Shown: piece after piece, positions 17,349 through 25,575 of the stretch
Numbering within the stretch: the stretch's first letter is position 1
Layout of the letters: each line of letters starts with the position of its first letter
From: a virus
Reading direction: 5' to 3' (one strand)
Length of the DNA stretch: 64,000 bases
Virus record (IMG/VR): IMGVR_UViG_3300032665_000006
Coordinates: 62,001 to 126,000 of that record
Program-made: the position numbers and the translations under genes
Notes under the pieces: model-generated
What the model was told of the DNA's origin: nothing
Seen by the model: the letters and a program-made list of their open reading frames with translations, nothing else
Database searches by the model: none

Positions 17349-18977
17349 TTAAATATCTCCTAATAGTATATTATTTAGTGATAATACTTTAGCAAACTCT
17401 GATTCTAACCAATTAAAATCATTGATTAACCCTAATGCTTCTAAGTCACCACTATTTGTTTTGCCATAATTGTAACCAGCAATAGCACCTTTAATAGCCC
17501 ATTCTCCGTAAGGTTTGTATTTGCCCTCTGAACACCAAACTTTAAGTCGTTTTTGACTTTCCCGGGATAGTTGTCGTTTCATAATGCCCCCACTTAGTTT
17601 AGCACATTCTCTGAACGCACTACGCCAAGTATTAAATTCACTGGTATTAAACGCAGTAACATTACTAATTCTATCCATAATTTTAAATTTTTTGCTAATA
17701 CTAGTAGTCATATCAGTATTAGATGGATCTGCTAATAACATTAATTCTTTAGGGATTAATTTAACTCCGCCATAGCCGTATTCTAGATTATTGACAGGAT
17801 TTATACTACGCCAAACATGAACACAGTCACGATCAAACAAATTAGGTTGGAATGTAAAATCCCATTCTTCCATTAACCAAGCATCACCGTCTACAACATA
17901 AAACATATCGGTAGTTACTAATTCGGCGGCACACTTGTGAGCGTTAACAATTCCGTTAACTCCATCTACACGAAATGCTTGCGGAACTTTTTCTAAAACA
18001 CGTTGCCAATTATCTTCAGCATTGGGTTCGTTATAACTTATAAACACAACATCTAATTGCTCAGGCAAATCAACTTTAATTTTTCCTACTACTTTAACAC
18101 CTTTTGATTCGTGCGGGATAATTTTAGCAGCCCAAATTTCCTCGTAACTGTTAACTAATGTATCGTCGACAAGCCAGATATGTTCATAATTTAAATCATA
18201 GTAAGGAATTTTATCTTCTATTGTGTAATTTAATTCAGGCAATGCTGGGTTATAAACTATCTTAGGTTTAACATATCCCATATCTTTTACAGGCTTAACA
18301 CCACCGCCTCGAACTTTTAATTTAATGGCCCATACTCTATCGAGCGTAGGATTAAACTGATTATCTAAGTACCATACACATTCGTACTTTAAATCATACC
18401 ATTGCATCTTATAATCAAAGTTATAATCTATTTTGGGAATATCGCGGTTATAAATAGTTCTAATTAACACATCGAGTGTCAGATAGCCCATATCCTTTGT
18501 ACCCGATACTCCAAAGTCCGTTGCTTGAGCTTTTAATGCCCATACTTTATCGGGGGTGGGATTAAACTCAGGATCGATATACCAAACTAATTGATATTTT
18601 AAGTCACTTAAATTCAATGTAGTAGAGGTTGGGTCATTAATAAACGGAATAGAACTATCTATGTCCGGATTTCTTTCCCATGTAATATTAATGTCATCTA
18701 GTGTTATAGTATAGAATCGTTTGATAGTCTGCCAAGATTTAGTAAAGTATTTTACTATCCACTGGCCTTGGCAATTCCACACGGTTGAATATTCATTTTG
18801 ATATTTTTCCAAATCTATTTTTTCAAATAAACCCAAATGACTAAATTCTGGATTAATAACAATAAACTCATCTCGGCCTTGCCCTAGTTCGTATAAAGCA
18901 TTGTTATAATCTAAGGAAATACCTTTCCATTCTACTTTTTCTACTTCTTCTTTAGGTACTATATAAACATTAATCAT
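17349..18977 (-). CDS. Glycosyltransferase-like protein with three internal repeats
   Basis: 542 residues from ATG 18977, which overlaps the epimerase stop (ATGA). The N-terminal half holds three imperfect repeats of about 45-65 residues (around residues 126-167, 195-237 and 261-301 from this start), each with a W-Y/L-V/I-D...W-A-hydrophobic-K core and a 'KDMGY' end in two. The C-terminal half looks like a GT-A enzyme: DVVFISYNEPNA, then a VVDGDAW motif that would bind the nucleotide-sugar metal. Inferred role: sugar transfer onto a surface or cluster product, fitting the adjacent epimerase. Confidence 0.6.
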   Translation of the reverse strand: MINVYIVPKEEVEKVEWKGISLDYNNALYELGQGRDEFIVINPEFSHLGLFEKIDLEKYQNEYSTVWNCQGQWIVKYFTKSWQTIKRFYTITLDDINITWERNPDIDSSIPFINDPTSTTLNLSDLKYQLVWYIDPEFNPTPDKVWALKAQATDFGVSGTKDMGYLTLDVLIRTIYNRDIPKIDYNFDYKMQWYDLKYECVWYLDNQFNPTLDRVWAIKLKVRGGGVKPVKDMGYVKPKIVYNPALPELNYTIEDKIPYYDLNYEHIWLVDDTLVNSYEEIWAAKIIPHESKGVKVVGKIKVDLPEQLDVVFISYNEPNAEDNWQRVLEKVPQAFRVDGVNGIVNAHKCAAELVTTDMFYVVDGDAWLMEEWDFTFQPNLFDRDCVHVWRSINPVNNLEYGYGGVKLIPKELMLLADPSNTDMTTSISKKFKIMDRISNVTAFNTSEFNTWRSAFRECAKLSGGIMKRQLSRESQKRLKVWCSEGKYKPYGEWAIKGAIAGYNYGKTNSGDLEALGLINDFNWLESEFAKVLSLNNILLGDI

Positions 18978-19924
18978 TTTTGTATAAGCCAATCGTAGTA
19001 TTCTTGAAATCCTTCTTCTATATCTATAGTAGGATAGTAGCCAAAGTCGCTCCGTGCTCGCATAGTGTTTAATTGACCTCGAACTGGGAAGTTATTATCT
19101 CTAGATTTTACAATTACTGTGCCTTTACCTGCAATTTTAACAGCTAAATTTGCCGCATCTAACAAAGTACGTGATTGTCCGCGAGTGATATTATAAGTAC
19201 CATTGAGTGTATTTTCACTTACAGCCGCCAATGCTATCCCTGTGGCCGCATCGTCGATAAAAGTAAAGTCTAAGGTATCATCGATGCCGTTAACTATAAG
19301 TTCTCCGCCCTCGATAGCAGTAGTCAAATATTTACTGACTACTCTGTCAACTACATCATATGGTCCGTATATAGCACTAGGGCGAATAATAGTATAATCC
19401 AAATTATATTGACGACTATAATCCTGTACTAGCCATTCGCCGGCTAATTTCATTATACCATATGCGCCAATAGGCCTACAGTCGGCAGCTTCATCCATCC
19501 CATCAAAAAATTCGTGTTTACCAAAGTTTCCGTACACCATAGATGAACTTACATAAACAAACTTTTTAACTTTATGCTTAACACTTAGGTCTAATAAGTT
19601 AAGTAGCCCTTCGCTCATCACACGACTGCCCCATGTTGGGTTACTATTAACTACTTTTTGTCTAGGAAAGCTAGCTAAGTGTATTACAACATCTACACCT
19701 TCGAATATGCTATCATCAAAAGGTTTTTCAATGCTAGCAATACAAATATCACGAGTTTTAATGCGACACATACGCTCAAGCATTAAGTAATCTAATTCTG
19801 GTTGTGGAATAACGCCGTAAGTTGTTTTGTTATCGATAATAGCAACGTCGTGGCGGAAACTTTCGAGTACACGAACTACATTGTGTCCTACGAAACCTAA
19901 TCCACCGGTTACTAATATTTTCAT
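18974..19924 (-). CDS. NAD-dependent nucleotide-sugar epimerase/dehydratase
   Basis: 316 residues from ATG 19924 (MKILVTGGLGFVG). The Rossmann motif is T-G-G-x-G-F-V-G at residues 5-12, the catalytic Tyr-Lys pair lies in YGIMKLAGE, and a Ser-rich SSSMVYG precedes it, as in extended SDR sugar epimerases. It is followed without a gap by the glycosyltransferase-like gene, so the two probably make and transfer a sugar. Confidence 0.9.
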   Translation of the reverse strand: MKILVTGGLGFVGHNVVRVLESFRHDVAIIDNKTTYGVIPQPELDYLMLERMCRIKTRDICIASIEKPFDDSIFEGVDVVIHLASFPRQKVVNSNPTWGSRVMSEGLLNLLDLSVKHKVKKFVYVSSSMVYGNFGKHEFFDGMDEAADCRPIGAYGIMKLAGEWLVQDYSRQYNLDYTIIRPSAIYGPYDVVDRVVSKYLTTAIEGGELIVNGIDDTLDFTFIDDAATGIALAAVSENTLNGTYNITRGQSRTLLDAANLAVKIAGKGTVIVKSRDNNFPVRGQLNTMRARSDFGYYPTIDIEEGFQEYYDWLIQK

Positions 19925-20151
19925 ACAAATAGTCCGTGAATGTAAATACCAACCATGATTAAGTTTAATATGATTAAAGAAGGCTCCTTCCATAAGAAAC
20001 TTAACATAACCCATAGGCTAGCATTTAATAAACCTGAAAATTTATAGTAAGGAGCAACATCGTGTGCAGTTAACACTACATGAGTAAGAGCAACAAAAGT
20101 AGCTAACCACTTTATATAAAAGTCTAAAGGTTTGTTTAAGAGTTTTTCCAC
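19921..20151 (-). CDS. Small membrane protein
   Basis: 76 residues from a GTG at 20151 that overlaps the end of the upstream gene; earlier ATGs lie inside that gene. Three hydrophobic stretches are visible (FYIKWLATFVALTHVVLT, LNASLWVMLSFLW, LIILNLIMVGIYIHGLF), so it is probably an inner-membrane protein. It overlaps the epimerase ATG by four bases. No function can be assigned. Confidence 0.6.
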   Translation of the reverse strand: MEKLLNKPLDFYIKWLATFVALTHVVLTAHDVAPYYKFSGLLNASLWVMLSFLWKEPSLIILNLIMVGIYIHGLFV

Positions 20152-20474
20152 TTGAGTGCCCAATAAGTTTGATCTTGCTCGGATAATCGAGCAATAATGT
20201 AATAGGTCCAACCAAAATTATAAGGATTCAACGCACGGTGCCAAAAAGGTTTTTCGACAGCGTGTTCCATAACCCAACGGCCTGCTTCAGTCTCTTGCCA
20301 TTCCCATATAGGTTGCGCTACATATAAATCTGGATCTTCGACATCGCCCATATTAATTTGATGAACCTTAACATCGGAAAACATTACAGTTTTGTCGCCA
20401 ATAAGTTTCCATTCAGGTTCTTTGAATAGCTTGTCAGCTTCTTCGGATCGATTTGAATATTTTATGCCAGCCAT
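20136..20474 (-). CDS. Small phage protein of the aromatic-tail family
   Basis: 112 residues. It ends DQTYWALKWKNS, the W-x-L-K-W signature shared with about a dozen small proteins in this window. A promoter -10 box (TATAAT) lies 5 bases before the ATG, implying a leaderless or nearly leaderless transcript. No known domain recognised. Confidence 0.7.
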   Translation of the reverse strand: MAGIKYSNRSEEADKLFKEPEWKLIGDKTVMFSDVKVHQINMGDVEDPDLYVAQPIWEWQETEAGRWVMEHAVEKPFWHRALNPYNFGWTYYIIARLSEQDQTYWALKWKNS

Positions 20475-20479
20475 ACTAT

Positions 20480-20508
20480 ATTATAGCATGGCTTATCTTA
20501 CTTTACAA
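20480..20508 (-). promoter_or_regulatory. Sigma70-like promoter
   Basis: TTGTAA-N17-TATAAT on the minus strand. The -10 box ends 5 bases before the ATG at 20474. The -35 is imperfect. The promoter overlaps the end of the thyX remnant. Confidence 0.55.
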
Positions 20509-20736
20509 GGAATTCGGTAACCATTGGAAAGATTGATTCCAAGGCAGCGGCACAGGCTTGTGCTACTTCTCTATGTTCCTTTTGAGTCTCTGGGCCAGAG
20601 CGTAATTCAATATGTTGTTTTGGTTAGCAGGATTGCTAACACGAGCGCAGTAAGCAACTAGCTCTTGAGCATTTACAATGCCTTGTTCTGCTAGTTCCTT
20701 ACTTGGCTGTGACGATGATACTAATGAGACTTTCAA
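20498..20736 (-). pseudogene. thyX: thyX remnant with internal deletion and frameshift
   Basis: Frame 1 runs from TTG 20736 (overlapping the upstream TGA) to a stop at 20563. It reads MKVSLVSSS...ELVAYCARVSNPANQNN, the N-terminus of flavin-dependent thymidylate synthase. From about 20620 to the stop at 20498 another frame reads HIELRSGPETQKEHREVA..., matching the ThyX C-terminal substrate-binding segment. About 130 residues between them, including the FAD/dUMP-binding RHR region, are missing, so no working enzyme is encoded here. Either a true deletion or an assembly error is possible. Confidence 0.8.
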
Positions 20737-21035
20737 AGTTTTCCTAATAACTTATCTGTTTCGGGCTGAACTAAGGCAGCCACGCTTTTAATATCAACAA
20801 CAAAGTCTACGTCTTTAATATCAGAGTCCATTTCAGAAAATGTTCTGGAAACTAATGACTCGATATCTTCAATTTGTAAACCTTGTTTGATAAGTGTATG
20901 TAAGTTAATTGTGCGTTGCTTACCATCATTTAACTTAATTACAATCTTTTTAATACATTCCAGTGGTACATCTGTTTTGTTTACTTCTTTAACAATAATT
21001 TCCCACTGGTCCAATAACTCATCAATTGGATGCAT
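20733..21035 (-). CDS. Conserved-looking hypothetical protein
   Basis: 100 residues, acidic, predicted helical with a central IVIKLNDGKQRTINL beta-hairpin. It overlaps the upstream AT-hook-like gene by 14 bases and its TGA overlaps the TTG start of the thyX remnant, so it is part of one leftward operon. Function unknown. Confidence 0.75.
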   Translation of the reverse strand: MHPIDELLDQWEIIVKEVNKTDVPLECIKKIVIKLNDGKQRTINLHTLIKQGLQIEDIESLVSRTFSEMDSDIKDVDFVVDIKSVAALVQPETDKLLGKL

Positions 21036-21774
21036 CGCTCACCGCGGCTTCTGCTTTAGGTGGACGGCCACGACGCTTAGGAGCTTCGGCTTGTGGAGGA
21101 GTCCAGGTAGCTTCACCTAAATTCACACCAGGAGTCATACGCTCGGCATCTTTTTTCATACGAGCAGCTTCGGCGATCATAGAATTAGCTTCTACTTCCA
21201 TGCGTTTGGCTTGTGCTAGCATATTAGCAGCGATTTGACGGTCACTTAAAACGCCATCTTGTGGGGCATTAAGATTGTTTGGCTCAACAAAGCGTGACTC
21301 TGCGGCTTGCTGTTTAGCAAGTTGTTCTTCTTTGTATTGAGCTTCGGCAGCACGTTTAACACTTGGATCAACCATACCTCGTGAGGCATCATTTTGTTCC
21401 ATTTTCTTACGAGCTTCGTCGCCTTTATTCATTTCGTTAACCATTTTGTTAAGTTCATCTAAACGAATAGTTGCGCCAGTTGCCGGGGTCATAATAACAT
21501 CAGCAGTACGAATCTTTTTAATCATACGCTCGTTGTGTAATGTTTCGAGAATAGGACGACCATCTGGAAGCATAGAACGATGTAAAGCATCGGCTAACTG
21601 ATTAGCTTGCTGACCTACATCGCTTTCTACTACACGCTGGATAGCATCTTGCCAAGAAGCATTAAGAATCTCGGGATAGATGACCAAGCACATATGATCT
21701 TCTTGTGGTACTTCGCGATACAATACTAAGACTTTGCGGTCTCCATTTTTTCCTACGTGTTTAATCTGTGCCAT
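21022..21774 (-). CDS. Hypothetical protein with C-terminal AT-hook-like motif
   Basis: 250 residues from ATG 21774, chosen because AGGAGG lies 7 bases upstream. The N-terminal 90 residues look globular (VLVLYREVPQEDHMCLVIYPEIL). The middle, about residues 110-225, is a long Ala/Lys/Glu/Gln helix, probably coiled coil. The C-terminus is KRRGRPPKAEA, an AT-hook-like minor-groove binding motif. DNA or nucleoid association is inferred from that motif only. Confidence 0.75.
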   Translation of the reverse strand: MAQIKHVGKNGDRKVLVLYREVPQEDHMCLVIYPEILNASWQDAIQRVVESDVGQQANQLADALHRSMLPDGRPILETLHNERMIKKIRTADVIMTPATGATIRLDELNKMVNEMNKGDEARKKMEQNDASRGMVDPSVKRAAEAQYKEEQLAKQQAAESRFVEPNNLNAPQDGVLSDRQIAANMLAQAKRMEVEANSMIAEAARMKKDAERMTPGVNLGEATWTPPQAEAPKRRGRPPKAEAAVSDASN

Positions 21775-21775
21775 G

Positions 21776-22024
21776 TTATCCTCCTTGGACGCTATCAGAC
21801 GATGCTGCGGTTGTATCTTCATCAGCAGTACCGTCGGCTTCGGCAGCTTCTTGTGCTGCTTTAGCTTTTGCTACTACTGAATTTAGAAAAGCTGTGAGCT
21901 TGTCATAGACAGCTCCAACTTGTGTTAGTTCGGCTCCCTGGAATGCTCCGCGAGATGCCGCGAGATCTAAAATGTTGCGTACAGCATCTAGATCCGCTAC
22001 TGTGATTTGATTTGTATTTTCCAT
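21776..22024 (-). CDS. Small hypothetical protein with acidic tail
   Basis: 82 residues from ATG 22024, which lies 5 bases after an ATTAAATA box. It is predicted helical (ADLDAVRNILDLAASRGAF, LTQVGAVYDKLTAFLNSV) and ends in an Ala/Asp/Glu/Ser-rich tail. It is one base upstream of the AT-hook-like gene. Function unknown; its start uses the same short-leader late-like pattern as the oxygenase genes. Confidence 0.7.
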   Translation of the reverse strand: MENTNQITVADLDAVRNILDLAASRGAFQGAELTQVGAVYDKLTAFLNSVVAKAKAAQEAAEADGTADEDTTAASSDSVQGG

Positions 22025-22029
22025 ATAGA

Positions 22030-22037
22030 TATTTAAT
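22030..22037 (-). promoter_or_regulatory. Late-like promoter box
   Basis: ATTAAATA on the minus strand, 5 bases before the ATG at 22024 and just after a terminator. Confidence 0.4.
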
Positions 22038-22053
22038 AAAGATCCGCACCCAC

Positions 22054-22086
22054 AAAAAATAAAATGCCCCATTTATAGGGCATTTT
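22054..22086 (-). terminator. Rho-independent terminator
   Basis: On the minus strand AAAATGCCC pairs with GGGCATTTT across an 8-base loop and is followed by a T-rich tract. It ends the transcript of the small membrane-protein operon. Confidence 0.85.
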
Positions 22087-22106
22087 GGTAAAACTGAGAA
22101 GTGTTT

Positions 22107-22271
22107 TTACTTGTTTAACGCTAAGTTTAACCAAATTATTCCACCACTAACTAAGGCATTGAGATAATCTCCGCGGCCAAGACATTCAACAACATTAAGG
22201 CTTAACCAACCAATAACAAACCATGTAATTTTAGTTTGATTTACTAGATACCAAAATTTAAATTTTTCCAT
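22107..22271 (-). CDS. Small membrane protein (54 aa)
   Basis: 54 residues, ATG at 22271, stop at 22107. Two hydrophobic stretches (TWFVIGWLSLNVV and LNALVSGGIIWLNLAL) separated by ECLGRGDY suggest a membrane hairpin. It begins 2 bases after the lipoprotein gene's stop and is the last gene before the terminator. Confidence 0.65.
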   Translation of the reverse strand: MEKFKFWYLVNQTKITWFVIGWLSLNVVECLGRGDYLNALVSGGIIWLNLALNK

Positions 22272-22273
22272 AA

Positions 22274-22774
22274 TTAATCCAGTGGGAAAGGTGAAACAAT
22301 AATGCGAGGCTCAATATACAATGGAGCTGCTTTTTTAGTCTTAGGATTTACACACAATACCCAAGTACCTTCTGCTGACGCAGGGCTATACAATCCATTC
22401 GGATCTGCTTGCGGTATAGCAGCAACGCCATGGGCGTAATCGCTAATACGCTGTGGGTTAGTATATTGTGTAGCATAAGGTAATCCAAACCCAACAGAGT
22501 CACATAGTTTATGACGATTGCCATTTAAGTCTACAATGTAAGTAGTAGTTGGCGTATTTTGATCACGCAACTCGATGATGTCTTTCATCATACGCTTTTC
22601 TGCAAAGTTAGTAATAGCAGGGAAGCCAACTGACTCCACACCTTGTTTGCTTAATTCTTCTTGTTTACGACGCTCAATCTGTGTTGAGGTTGGATTATCA
22701 TCGCAAGCTGTTAGCAAACATGACAAACCTAAAATGGCAATAAATGGTGCTACTGTAAAGATTTTATTTTTCAT
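22274..22774 (-). CDS. Putative lipoprotein
   Basis: 166 residues. A lipoprotein signal is clear: MKNK, hydrophobic FTVAPFIAILGLSCL, lipobox LTAC with Cys at residue 24. The mature part has a predicted coiled segment then YIVDLNGNRHKLCDSVGFG. Two Cys in the mature region could form a disulfide. It overlaps the upstream gene by one base. Likely envelope-located in the infected cell; specific role unknown. Confidence 0.8.
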   Translation of the reverse strand: MKNKIFTVAPFIAILGLSCLLTACDDNPTSTQIERRKQEELSKQGVESVGFPAITNFAEKRMMKDIIELRDQNTPTTTYIVDLNGNRHKLCDSVGFGLPYATQYTNPQRISDYAHGVAAIPQADPNGLYSPASAEGTWVLCVNPKTKKAAPLYIEPRIIVSPFPLD

Positions 22775-23112
22775 TATTGTTTTCCTGATCTTAAATCGTT
22801 ATAAAAGTTACGCAAATTTGGCGGCATCTTATCTTCTGGATACACACTAAAGCGATGTAATACAATGGCACGAACAGCATCTTTATGTTCTTTATCTGCG
22901 TTAACATATTCCAACTGTAAGTTTTCCAAATCACGAATCATACCATCGTTGTACTGTTCAGATTGTTTGAACACTTGATTATCCACAGCGCGATATTTAG
23001 GCGCAAAGAATTTATATGACTCGTACCCGCCATAACTTAATCCAAAAACTACCAATACAAATAATACAATGCCAATAATACTTGAAAATACTAATTCAAA
23101 AAAATCCTTCAT
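22774..23112 (-). CDS. Single-pass membrane protein
   Basis: 112 residues from ATG 23112, which follows AAGGAAAC and overlaps the previous stop (ATGA). One strong N-terminal membrane segment (LVFSSIIGIVLFVLVVFGLSYG, residues 6-27), then a charged helical domain. It is upstream of the lipoprotein gene; the two may act together in the envelope. Confidence 0.75.
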   Translation of the reverse strand: MKDFFELVFSSIIGIVLFVLVVFGLSYGGYESYKFFAPKYRAVDNQVFKQSEQYNDGMIRDLENLQLEYVNADKEHKDAVRAIVLHRFSVYPEDKMPPNLRNFYNDLRSGKQ

Positions 23113-23270
23113 TCTGTTTCCTTTCTTCCTTCCTTCCAACTAGCACCAAAGCATATTGCTAGTACAAATAACCACCCGCTACCATCTTTATAATAATAAA
23201 GATAACTTGCGCCACCTAATAACGCAAGATTATACAATGCTACAATTAAAAATTCCAAAGTTCTGTTCAT
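23109..23270 (-). CDS. Small membrane protein (53 aa)
   Basis: 53 residues with two hydrophobic segments (LEFLIVALYNLALLGGASYLYYY and GWLFVLAICFGASW). The ATG overlaps the upstream stop (TAATG) and its TGA overlaps the next ATG, so it is translationally coupled on both sides. Function unknown. Confidence 0.7.
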   Translation of the reverse strand: MNRTLEFLIVALYNLALLGGASYLYYYKDGSGWLFVLAICFGASWKEGRKETE

Positions 23271-23719
23271 TAAAATGGTGCCTCTTCATCTTCTTCTTTG
23301 TTGCCAAACTTCAATAAGTCCCATATTTTTTTCTGTTCTTCTTTTTTCTGTTTAGCTTCATCCTCTCGGCGTCTGCGTTCAACATATTTTTCAATTGCTG
23401 CCTTGCGTTTTTTATCGTTAGTTAATCCAATAGCATCGTCTGTAATATAAACAAACTCCATACCTTGTAAAAAGTATCTAGCTTCTTCGATGGTACCAGT
23501 AAACACAGCCGCATTTCGCGACCAGCAAGGATGATGATTATCTACAGGAGTTAAACTAATATTATCGCCCGACATTTCGTCAATCCATGTACCTGTCCAA
23601 GACGCTGTAGAATGAGAATACGCTGTAGTATGATTCTCTGGTTCGCGAATCTTTAGCCCTAATTTAGCGGCTAATTCTTCTAAGCGTCGAATACGCTCTA
23701 TGGTTGCCCAGCCAGTCAT
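23270..23719 (-). CDS. Hypothetical protein with charged C-terminal tail
   Basis: 149 residues from ATG 23719 (after AAAGGA, overlapping the upstream TGA). N-terminal helix (TIERIRRLEELAAKLGL) followed by an aromatic-rich region, then a very charged Lys/Glu coiled-coil tail (RRREDEAKQKKEEQKK). It has no signal peptide. No function recognised. Confidence 0.7.
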   Translation of the reverse strand: MTGWATIERIRRLEELAAKLGLKIREPENHTTAYSHSTASWTGTWIDEMSGDNISLTPVDNHHPCWSRNAAVFTGTIEEARYFLQGMEFVYITDDAIGLTNDKKRKAAIEKYVERRRREDEAKQKKEEQKKIWDLLKFGNKEEDEEAPF

Positions 23720-23961
23720 TGTTTTTCCTTTAACATATCCCACATTAATGTAGGATCAGTTTTTGGCACAACTGCTATAGCCTTAACCCACCCTTTTTCA
23801 ACAGCCCAGACAATATTATCAGCAATATGCTTTGGGCAACGGTCTGTAACTTCGATGCTAGCACGATTAGCTAAAGTATAAGGGCCGTTTAGTTGAAAAC
23901 TAGGATCACCTTTGCGTAAGGTTACCCAAGGAGTGTCACCGACAGTAAAGTTTATGGACAT
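23716..23961 (-). CDS. Small hypothetical protein
   Basis: 81 residues, soluble-looking, with beta-rich N-terminus (FTVGDTPWVTLRKGD) and C-terminal helix. It overlaps both neighbours by a few bases. It resembles small accessory proteins found in T4-like phages but was not identified. Confidence 0.65.
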   Translation of the reverse strand: MSINFTVGDTPWVTLRKGDPSFQLNGPYTLANRASIEVTDRCPKHIADNIVWAVEKGWVKAIAVVPKTDPTLMWDMLKEKQ

Positions 23962-24113
23962 AGTTTTACAATCTCTTCAGCACTACGACCAGTCTTGACC
24001 AACTCTAATCTACATTCTTTAGAACTTTTCATTGCTAGGCCACCCCCTACCATCATAGCAACGATAACAAAACCGATGCCTAGGAATAACCATTTTTCAA
24101 ACTGTGTAATCAT
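23952..24113 (-). CDS. Small membrane protein (53 aa)
   Basis: 53 residues: one hydrophobic segment (WLFLGIGFVIVAMMVGGGLAM) then a charged tail KSSKECRLELVKTGRSAEEIVKL. The ATG overlaps the upstream TGA (ATGA) and the 3' end overlaps the next ATG. Function unknown. Confidence 0.7.
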   Translation of the reverse strand: MITQFEKWLFLGIGFVIVAMMVGGGLAMKSSKECRLELVKTGRSAEEIVKLCP

Positions 24114-24289
24114 TGATTAGTTTCCTTGGGAGACAACCATACAGTAATATCAAATATTTTTAGTCCAATATACCAAGCACCTAGAACTTGTAACACAGTT
24201 TCGGTCGTTTCTTTGTAGTTAAACAAACAACCCCAATAAACAATGGTCAATCCTGCGCCTAATAAGATTCTTTTGGTCATATAATTCAT
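24110..24289 (-). CDS. Small membrane protein (59 aa)
   Basis: 59 residues, hydrophobic segments ILLGAGLTIVYWGCLF and VLQVLGAWYIGLKIF. The ATG overlaps the VWA-protein stop (TAATG). It begins the run of small membrane-protein genes that follows the VWA gene. Confidence 0.65.
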   Translation of the reverse strand: MNYMTKRILLGAGLTIVYWGCLFNYKETTETVLQVLGAWYIGLKIFDITVWLSPKETNQ

Positions 24290-25575
24290 TAGTGACTCTT
24301 TTCTTCTTCGTAATAAGCATATTGGCCAAATGGCGGAACAATACTAGTAGTACCATGCATAATGAACACAGTATCACAGTACAACTCATCGCCCCAACTA
24401 CCGCATGGATATCCGTCTGTAAACATAATATGACGCTTAGGTTGGATATCATTTGCTTTAAAATAATCAAATACACAGTCAAAGTCTGTACCGCCGCCGC
24501 CTTGTACTTCGTAATCGCAGATAGTATCCAAGTTATCACTATCATACTGCTGTGGATTGTAAGTGTTAGTATCAAAAGTTACAATATGAATCTTGTATGC
24601 TGGAAAGGTATCCATAATACCTTGTACTTCTGCTAAGAAGTCTTTAAGCATCTTTTCGCAAATAGATCCTGATGCGTCAATGCTAATAGCAATATCAATC
24701 ATAGGATCCAATTGCATACCTGGCATAACAGCATCCATATGCCAACCCCTGCGACTTGCTCGCATCCAAGTAAAGTCAGACTTAATGGTAGATTCAAGTT
24801 GCATACGCAACAATTCACGCCAGTCCATTTTAGGAGCTGTCATATCTTGAATCATACGGCGTATGCCTGCTGGCAAGTTACCAGCACCGTCTGATGCGGC
24901 CGCGGCCGCTAGTACAGCTTCTTTAATCTCATCACGAATTTGATCTCTTTCAGATTGCGACAATTTGGGACGACCTTTACCTGGTTGATCACCATTGCCA
25001 CTACCACCTTCGCCGTCATCTTCGCCATCCAAATGGTCATCGAGCAATTTGTCGATGAGATCTTCCATGTTAATCTTTTCAGCATTTTCGTACAAGATAT
25101 CGTAGACTTGTTCGTAGCTCATACCGTCGTATTTTGGATCATATAAACAAGGAACGGTAGTAATCTTTTCACCCACACGATGTTTAATCAAGTCCTGATT
25201 AACGCAATAGTCCGCGGCAATGTTAGATAATGTTGGGTCTCGGTCGCCTCGTCTACCCATGTGGTCGTAAACACAATGTAATACTTCGTGTCCAAATAAG
25301 AATTCAATTTCTTTTGGACGAAGCATTTCAATAAAGCGAGAATTGTAGTAAAAATTACGACCATCTGTGGCGGCTGTAGTACACCACTCGTCGGCATTGA
25401 TTAACTTTAAACGAGTAGCTAAATTACCAAAGAAGCTAGCACGAAGCAATAAACCCACACGGGCAGTAATCAATTTTTCGCGAACTATAGCATCTAACTT
25501 AGGGTCCATTGGACCTAGCAAGTCTTTGTACTTGTCTTTTTCTTTAGTGTTTGCTGTAGTACCTGCTGTAGACAT
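24289..25575 (-). CDS. VWA-like protein with zincin HExxH motif
   Basis: 428 residues. An N-terminal metallopeptidase-like domain carries HEVLH (96-100). A Gly/Asp/Glu-rich linker (183-200) follows, then a von Willebrand A domain with the MIDAS start D300-A-S-G-S and a later TDG. This two-part layout is found in phage and bacterial proteins paired with a MoxR ATPase, here encoded 3 kb upstream at 28574-29659. Likely an AAA+/VWA remodelling pair; the target is unknown. A perfect TTGACA-N17-TATAAT promoter precedes it. Confidence 0.85.
   Translation of the reverse strand: MSTAGTTANTKEKDKYKDLLGPMDPKLDAIVREKLITARVGLLLRASFFGNLATRLKLINADEWCTTAATDGRNFYYNSRFIEMLRPKEIEFLFGHEVLHCVYDHMGRRGDRDPTLSNIAADYCVNQDLIKHRVGEKITTVPCLYDPKYDGMSYEQVYDILYENAEKINMEDLIDKLLDDHLDGEDDGEGGSGNGDQPGKGRPKLSQSERDQIRDEIKEAVLAAAAASDGAGNLPAGIRRMIQDMTAPKMDWRELLRMQLESTIKSDFTWMRASRRGWHMDAVMPGMQLDPMIDIAISIDASGSICEKMLKDFLAEVQGIMDTFPAYKIHIVTFDTNTYNPQQYDSDNLDTICDYEVQGGGGTDFDCVFDYFKANDIQPKRHIMFTDGYPCGSWGDELYCDTVFIMHGTTSIVPPFGQYAYYEEEKSH

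Noticed and set aside
24896-24911. Two overlapping GCGGCCGC sites in AT-rich DNA, suggesting a cloning artefact
   Set aside because: The bases lie in frame within a poly-Ala stretch of the VWA protein, flanked by normal coding sequence; codon choice explains them.
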